A stretch of DNA of 36,354 nt from Pseudomonadota bacterium (GTDB taxonomy: Bacteria; Pseudomonadota; Gammaproteobacteria; Burkholderiales; Burkholderiaceae_C): NCBI GenBank assembly GCA_020161215.1, contig JAIUOM010000032.1, positions 1 through 36,354 of the forward strand. Reading direction: 5' to 3'. Position numbers and translations under genes: made by a program. Of this stretch, positions 32,083-36,354 are shown one piece after another (position 1 is the stretch's first letter; every line of letters starts with the position of its first letter). The notes under the pieces were generated by a model that made no database searches, was not told the DNA's origin, and worked only from the letters and a program-made list of their open reading frames with translations.

Positions 32083-34257
32083 TCATTTCTGATCCGTGCG
32101 CCGGCGCGCGAACGCCTCGTACCAGGCCAGCACGCCCGGATTGGCCATGGCTTCCTTGTTGACCACCTTTTCCAGCGGCTGGCCCAGCAGCAGCTTCTTG
32201 ATCGGCAATTCCTGCTTCTTGCCGGACAGGGTGCGGGGGACTTCGGGCACCTGAAAGATGTCGTCGGGCACGAAGCGCGGGCTCAAGCTGACCCGGATGG
32301 CGTCCGACAGGCGCTTTTTCAGGCCCGCGTCCAGCTCCACTCCCGGGCGCAGCACCACGAACAGCGGCATGTAGCTGTCGCGGCCCAGGTATTCCAGATC
32401 GACCACCATCGAGTCGAGCACCTCGGGCAGGCCCTCGACCGCGCTGTAGATCTCGCTGGTGCCCATGCGCAGGCCGTGGCGGTTGATGGTGGCGTCGGAG
32501 CGCCCGTAGATCACGCACCATTCGCCTTGGCCCTGCTCGTCGCCGATGCGCAACCAATCGCCATGGCGCCACACCGGACCGGCGTCTGCCGGCAGGTCAC
32601 CGCCGCCGGGCTTGCGGCCGTGACCGGGCGGGTACATCTCGAAATAGCTGGCACGGTAGCGGGCACCATCGGGGTCGCCCACCAGGTACAGCGGCATCGA
32701 CGGGATGGGCTGGGTGCACACCAGCTCGCCGACCTGGCCCACGACAGGCGCGCCGGCATCGTTCCAGGCCTCCACGGCGGCGCCCAGCATGCGGCACTGC
32801 ATCAGCCCGGGCTGCTGCGGCAGCTCGCGGTTGCCACCGATGAACGCGCCGCAGAAGTCGGTGCCACCTGAGATATTGGCCCACCAGATGTCGCCCCCAC
32901 GCTCCACGGCTGCGCCTGTTGCGCTGCCCCCCGAGGGGGCCGCACCCGGCCTTGGGAGCGGCCCGACGCCCGGGTGGTCGCTCTCACGCCCTAGTGTTGC
33001 GCCGGACGCGATGCGCCGAAACTGATCATTCACCCACTGCTGCACCTCCGCCGCCAGCGGCGAGCCGGTGCTGCCCAGTGCCCGCACGCGCGACAAATCG
33101 CCGCACTGTGCCAAATCCAGCCCGGCCTTCATGCAGTTGGCGTAAAAGGCCGCGCCGGCGCCAAAGAAGCTGACCCGGTGGCGCGCCGCGAAGCGCCACA
33201 GCACGCCCCAGTCGGGCTGGTCCTTGCTGCCGCCGGGGCTGCCATCAAAGATGACGCAGGTGGTGCCACTCATCAGGCCCGCCAACTGCGCGTTCCACAT
33301 CACCCAGCCGGTCGAGCTGTACCAGTGGTAGCGCTCGCCGAAGGTCTCCGGCGCGTAGCTGCAACCGATGTCGTTGTGCAGGGCGCCGAGCATCATCATC
33401 ACCAAAATCATGCCGCCGTGCCCGTGCACGATGGGCTTGGGCAGGCCGGTGGTGCCGCTGGAGTACACCACCCACAGCGGATGATCGAAGGGCAGCCAGA
33501 GCGGCTCAAAGGCCTCGGTTTCGGCGTCATTTTGGGCGGTGGCCAGCGCGAAATCAAAGCTTTCAGCTATGATTTTTGATGTCCCCAGGTTGCGCTGCAA
33601 CAGCAGGTGGGTGACGCTGGGCAGCGCCGCGCGCAGGGCCTCGACCACGTCCAGGCGCTCCAGATCGCGCCCGGCCCAGGTCACGCCGTCGCAGGCGATC
33701 AGCACCTTGGGCTCAATCTGCTTGAAGCGGTCGAGCACGGCGCTCGTGCCCATGTCCGGCGCGCACACGCTCCACACCGCGCCAATGCTGGCGGTGGCCA
33801 GAAACGCCACCAGGGTCTCGGGAATGTTCGGCAGATAGGCCCCCACCCGGTCGCCGGGCTGCACACCCTGGGCCTTCAGGTGCAGGGCCAGCGCCGCCAC
33901 CTGGCGCCGCAGCTCGGGCCAGGACAGCTCGCGCGCCTGGCCTTTTTCGTTGTCGCTGACCACCGCCGGCAAGCCCGCCGCCTGCGCCGGCGCCACGTGC
34001 CGAAGCACCTGGCGCGCGTAATTGACTTGCGCGCCGGGAAACCACTCGGCACCCGGCATCACGTTCCTGGCCAGCACCGCACGGTGCGGGGTCGGCGACC
34101 GCACGTCGAAGTAATCCCAGATGCTTTGCCAAAAGGCGTCCAGATCGGTGACCGACCAACGCCACAACGCGTGGTAGTCGTCGAACGCCAGACCGCGCGT
34201 GTCGCGCAGCCAGTTCTGGTAGTGGCGGATGCGGGGCAGGGGCGAGGTCTTGCTCAT
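32083..34257 (-). CDS. Acetoacetyl-CoA synthetase (acetoacetate-CoA ligase) with repeat insertion
   Basis: A 724-residue adenylate-forming enzyme that activates acetoacetate to acetoacetyl-CoA in the cytoplasm, used in ketone body or PHB-related metabolism. Visible features: the N-terminal ACAS motif region (FWQSIWDYFDVRSPTPHRAV, MPGAEWFPGAQVNYA), the AMP motif YSSGTTGLPKPIVHGHGG (about 265-282), ISGGTDFCGAF and the C-terminal domain ending with the lysine motif SGKKQELPIKKLLLG. Residues 420-454 (bases 33000-32896) are an in-frame insertion of repeat DNA between RRIASG and GDIWWANISGG. A second repeat-like stretch lies at residues 226-240. The ATG at 34257 has no Shine-Dalgarno sequence. Confidence 0.9.
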   Translation of the reverse strand: MSKTSPLPRIRHYQNWLRDTRGLAFDDYHALWRWSVTDLDAFWQSIWDYFDVRSPTPHRAVLARNVMPGAEWFPGAQVNYARQVLRHVAPAQAAGLPAVVSDNEKGQARELSWPELRRQVAALALHLKAQGVQPGDRVGAYLPNIPETLVAFLATASIGAVWSVCAPDMGTSAVLDRFKQIEPKVLIACDGVTWAGRDLERLDVVEALRAALPSVTHLLLQRNLGTSKIIAESFDFALATAQNDAETEAFEPLWLPFDHPLWVVYSSGTTGLPKPIVHGHGGMILVMMMLGALHNDIGCSYAPETFGERYHWYSSTGWVMWNAQLAGLMSGTTCVIFDGSPGGSKDQPDWGVLWRFAARHRVSFFGAGAAFYANCMKAGLDLAQCGDLSRVRALGSTGSPLAAEVQQWVNDQFRRIASGATLGRESDHPGVGPLPRPGAAPSGGSATGAAVERGGDIWWANISGGTDFCGAFIGGNRELPQQPGLMQCRMLGAAVEAWNDAGAPVVGQVGELVCTQPIPSMPLYLVGDPDGARYRASYFEMYPPGHGRKPGGGDLPADAGPVWRHGDWLRIGDEQGQGEWCVIYGRSDATINRHGLRMGTSEIYSAVEGLPEVLDSMVVDLEYLGRDSYMPLFVVLRPGVELDAGLKKRLSDAIRVSLSPRFVPDDIFQVPEVPRTLSGKKQELPIKKLLLGQPLEKVVNKEAMANPGVLAWYEAFARRRTDQK
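32926..32964. repeat. Double-hairpin GC-rich repeat inside acetoacetyl-CoA synthetase
   Basis: Two overlapping palindromes: GCCCCC-CGA-GGGGGC (32926-32940) and GGGCCGC...GCGGCCC (32937-32943 with 32958-32964). This two-hairpin form is like a repeat I know from Comamonadaceae intergenic DNA; here it lies in frame within a coding sequence. Confidence 0.7.
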
Positions 34258-34264
34258 GCCGCCG

Positions 34265-34293
34265 ATTATTGGCCGACGGCCCCGACGAGGTCC
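34265..34293 (-). promoter_or_regulatory. Possible promoter of acetoacetyl-CoA synthetase
   Basis: On the minus strand TGGACC, 18 nt, AATAAT (34270-34265) gives a weak sigma-70-like pair. AATAAT ends 7 nt before the ATG, so the transcript would have almost no leader. Confidence 0.35.
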
Positions 34294-34390
34294 ATCGGCA
34301 GCAGATCGGACGCCGGGAACTCAAACGCCACCAGTGCAGCTCAGCGGCGCATCCCTGGGCCGGCCAAGCGGTGAACGACGGGTCAGCCGA

Positions 34391-35137
34391 TCAATCGAAC
34401 AACCGCCACACCATTTCCACCCCCGCCACCCACAAATCGTCCACCGACGTCGTGGTCACGTCGGTCTGGTGCCAGCGGTTTTGCTGCGCCTCGCGGCGGG
34501 CGCGTTCGCGGTCCCGCTCCAGGGTGATCAGCGCGTCGGCCAGATCGGCCGGGCGGGGGCCTTCCTGGGCACGGTGGCTTTGCTGGCCGTAGCCGGCCAG
34601 CGCGCGCTCCACCGCCTGCGGATCAAGCAGCGAGAACGCAGCGCGGCAGTACGGGCAGGCGTGGTCCTGGCGCAGATCGACCGGCGCGCCACAGCTGCCG
34701 CAATGGATCACGCGCACGCGCTCGGCCAGCGCCTCGACCTCGAGCGGGCTCAGCTGGCGCACGAAACCCTTTTCGATCATGAAGGACGAAAAGGTGGAAA
34801 AGCGCCCATGCCGCCGCGCACAGCGGTAGGTGATGTAGCGACCGGCGCGCACCATGTCGGAGCCCCGCGCCAGGGTGCTCCGGCAACGCGGGCAATTCAG
34901 CGCCTGCGCGAGGGGCGTTTGCGCGTCGTCGCGGTGCGCGTGCAGGATGCGAAACAGCTCGACCACGCCGGCCGGGGCCATGCGCTGGTTTTCGTTGCCG
35001 TCGAACCAGATGCCGTGGCAGGCGTGGCACAGATCCAGCTCCAGCGTGCCGCCCTGGTGGCTGGCGATCCGGTGCACGGCCATCGGCGCGCGGCAGGACG
35101 GGCAGGCGGTGGGCGCGGGGGCAAGTCGGTCAACCAT
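34391..35137 (-). CDS. Zinc-ribbon (TFIIB-type) domain protein, unknown role
   Basis: A 248-residue, probably cytoplasmic protein with several zinc-binding knuckles: CPSC...CHAC near the N-terminus with the zf-TFIIB signature LELDLCHACHGIWFDGNE, then CPRC, then CGSC...CPYC (about 145-170). A charged helical part follows (ALITLERDRERARREAQQN). No enzymatic motif is seen. Such proteins are common next to unrelated genes and have no firm function. It is divergent from rsmE, with about 57 bp between the starts. Confidence 0.8.
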   Translation of the reverse strand: MVDRLAPAPTACPSCRAPMAVHRIASHQGGTLELDLCHACHGIWFDGNENQRMAPAGVVELFRILHAHRDDAQTPLAQALNCPRCRSTLARGSDMVRAGRYITYRCARRHGRFSTFSSFMIEKGFVRQLSPLEVEALAERVRVIHCGSCGAPVDLRQDHACPYCRAAFSLLDPQAVERALAGYGQQSHRAQEGPRPADLADALITLERDRERARREAQQNRWHQTDVTTTSVDDLWVAGVEMVWRLFD

Positions 35138-35194
35138 GGTGGGCCGATGCTACCCCGGCCAAGGGACGTAACATCGGGCCCACCGCGCTTGCCC

Positions 35195-35920
35195 ATGCCC
35201 AGATTCCACGTTCCCCTGCCCTTGTCGCCCGGTGCCCGGCTTGAGCTGCCCGCGGGCGCCGCGCGCCACGTGCAGGTGCTGCGCCTGCAACCGGGCGCCT
35301 CGATCACGCTGTTCAACGGCGAAGGCGGCGAATGGACGGCCAGCGTCGCGCGCATGACGCGCAGCGCGGTCGAGGTGACGCTGCAGGCGCACGACGCGGT
35401 GGAGCGCGAAGCACCACGCGCGGTGCACCTGGCCGTGGCCCTGATGGCCGCCGAACGGCTGGACTGGCTGATTGAAAAGGCCACCGAGCTGGGCGCGGCC
35501 GGCTTCATCCCCCTGCTGGCCGAGCGCAGCAGCCTGCGCCTGACCGGCGAGCGCGCCGCGCGCAAGCTGGCGCACTGGCGGGCGGTGGCGGTGGCCGCCT
35601 GCGAGCAAAGTGGGCGCAACCGGGTGCCCGACGTGGCCGAACCGGTGGCGCTGCCCGACTGGCTGGCGGCTGGCCTCCCGCACACCGGCCCTTGCTGGAT
35701 GCTGGCGCTGGACGCCCCCAGCCAACCGCTGGCCGAAGCCGCCGCCGCCTGGCCCGCCGACGCGCCGCTGACCTTGTTGTCCGGCCCCGAGGGCGGCTTC
35801 AGCCCCCAGGAAGCGGCCGCCGCGCGCGCGGCCGGCTGCACCCCGGTGAGCCTGGGCGCTCGGGTGCTGCGCGCCGAAACCGCGCCGTTGGCGGCGCTGG
35901 CGACGGCGCTGCTGCGCTGA
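35195..35920 (+). CDS. rsmE: 16S rRNA (uracil(1498)-N(3))-methyltransferase RsmE
   Basis: RsmE methylates U1498 of 16S rRNA in the 30S subunit with S-adenosylmethionine. The 241-residue product has the N-terminal PUA-like domain (MPRFHVPLPLSPGARLELPA, HVQVLRLQPGASITLFNGEG) and the C-terminal SPOUT domain with the trefoil-knot motifs: ALMAAERLDWLIEKATELGA, CEQSGRNRVPDV, LLSGPEGGFSPQE and LGARVLRAETAPLAALA. Length is normal. The stop at 35918-35920 is followed 12 bp later by a 17-bp palindrome. Confidence 0.95.
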   Translation: MPRFHVPLPLSPGARLELPAGAARHVQVLRLQPGASITLFNGEGGEWTASVARMTRSAVEVTLQAHDAVEREAPRAVHLAVALMAAERLDWLIEKATELGAAGFIPLLAERSSLRLTGERAARKLAHWRAVAVAACEQSGRNRVPDVAEPVALPDWLAAGLPHTGPCWMLALDAPSQPLAEAAAAWPADAPLTLLSGPEGGFSPQEAAAARAAGCTPVSLGARVLRAETAPLAALATALLR

Positions 35921-35932
35921 AATCGCCAAAAT

Positions 35933-35949
35933 GCTATTATTTACATAGC
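35933..35949. repeat. 17-bp palindrome, copy 8 (downstream of rsmE)
   Basis: GCTAT-TATTTAC-ATAGC, perfect arms, 12 bp after the rsmE stop. Confidence 0.82.
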
Positions 35950-35965
35950 TTAATATCTAATATTG

Positions 35966-35988
35966 ACGCCGACATCAGGCGTATTTTT
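35966..35988 (+). terminator. Weak terminator-like hairpin after rsmE
   Basis: ACGCC-GACATCA-GGCGT followed by ATTTTT. The 5-bp stem with a T5 tract faces rsmE transcripts. Confidence 0.4.
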
Positions 35989-36120
35989 CTGCCCAACCGG
36001 GGCGATCGCGCGGCGGCGCATCCGGATTCCCGCCAGCCGCTTTAAGATGGCCCGACAGCGCCCTTGCGGCCGGCACGCCGCATCGCGCCCTTTTTCAGAA
36101 AATCCATCCGAGACCTTCCC

Positions 36121-36354
36121 ATGGCCCTACCCGCCCAGCTCAGCTTCTGGCACATCGTGCGTTTTTCCACCTTGGCGCTGTGCGTGGTGGGGTTGCTGCT
36201 CAGCCTGTTCTCGATGATCGCCTTCGGCCATGGCCTGCTGTGGTTTCTGCTGTTCGCGGCCCTGGTGGCCTTGGGTGTGCACGATCTGACGCAGCGCAAA
36301 CGCGCCATCCTGCGCAACTACCCGGTGCTGGGCCATCTGCGTTTTGTGCTGGAG
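36121..36354 (+). CDS. FMN-binding glutamate synthase family protein (5' part only)
   Basis: The first 78 codons start MALPAQLSFWHIVRFSTLAL. Two hydrophobic segments (about 14-32 and 36-49) are followed by HDLTQRKRAILRNYPVLGHLRFVLE. The RNYPVLGHLR stretch after a membrane hairpin is typical of the N-terminus of membrane-anchored proteins with a glutamate-synthase-like FMN domain. The catalytic domain is outside the window, so activity cannot be judged. The 200 bp before the gene hold palindrome copy 8 and a weak hairpin but no gene. Confidence 0.75.
   Translation, partial: MALPAQLSFWHIVRFSTLALCVVGLLLSLFSMIAFGHGLLWFLLFAALVALGVHDLTQRKRAILRNYPVLGHLRFVLE

Overview
The window is GC-rich chromosomal DNA. 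Its gene content and repeat style point to a betaproteobacterium of the Comamonadaceae (Burkholderiales; Acidovorax, Ottowia or Comamonas-like). This is an inference from protein character, not from a marker gene. Short palindromes of the form GCTAY-N7-RTAGC sit at gene ends and a GCCCCC-CGA-GGGGGC double hairpin sits inside one gene, both in the style I associate with that family. No rRNA, tRNA or CRISPR array was seen.

Layout. 1-1808 (minus): yajC and the 5' part of secD (Sec translocon accessory genes). 1968-3708 (plus): a cobalt-type nitrile hydratase operon (alpha, beta, accessory protein). 3709-5858: a scrambled mobile-element region. It holds two different IS3-family transposase tails pointing inward, a perfect 53-bp inverted repeat, a less GC-rich secreted alpha/beta-hydrolase gene between the arms, and a diverged second copy of the 3' end of the nitrile hydratase accessory gene. 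5859-10119: a fused indolepyruvate ferredoxin oxidoreductase divergent from an Lrp/AsnC regulator. 10222-14727 (minus): a PQQ-dependent quinohemoprotein alcohol dehydrogenase and a PhoX-type DUF839 phosphatase. 14835-16831: mltA, a tiny membrane protein divergent from it, and an orphan FixJ-type response regulator. 16841-18771: Lrp-type regulator divergent from D-amino acid dehydrogenase (dadA). 18886-20774: a secreted lipase-like lipoprotein and a DJ-1/PfpI protein, convergent. 20787-24729: omega-amino acid:pyruvate aminotransferase divergent from a LysR regulator, then a flavin reductase and an EamA exporter. 24745-29363 (minus): a copper-handling operon (small His/Cys protein, His-tailed periplasmic protein, TolC-like lipoprotein, Tat-exported multicopper oxidase, DUF411 protein, CusF-like protein) with no RND pump or regulator beside it. 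29527-30920: cbpA-cbpM chaperone pair behind a good heat-shock (sigma-32) promoter candidate. 31019-31840: glycine-zipper surface protein. 32083-34257: acetoacetyl-CoA synthetase carrying an in-frame repeat insertion. 34391-35920: zinc-ribbon protein divergent from rsmE. 36121-end: start of an FMN-binding glutamate-synthase-family gene.

The most unusual signals are: (i) eight copies of a 17-bp palindrome, all at 3' ends of genes and several rewriting stop codons or C-termini; (ii) the inverted-repeat-bounded hydrolase segment built from IS3 debris at the nitrile hydratase locus; (iii) the 35-residue repeat-encoded insertion in acetoacetyl-CoA synthetase; (iv) several genes whose only -10-like hexamer lies 7-9 nt before the ATG with no Shine-Dalgarno sequence, suggesting leaderless mRNAs; (v) a heat-shock promoter followed by a strong inverted repeat in the leader of cbpA.
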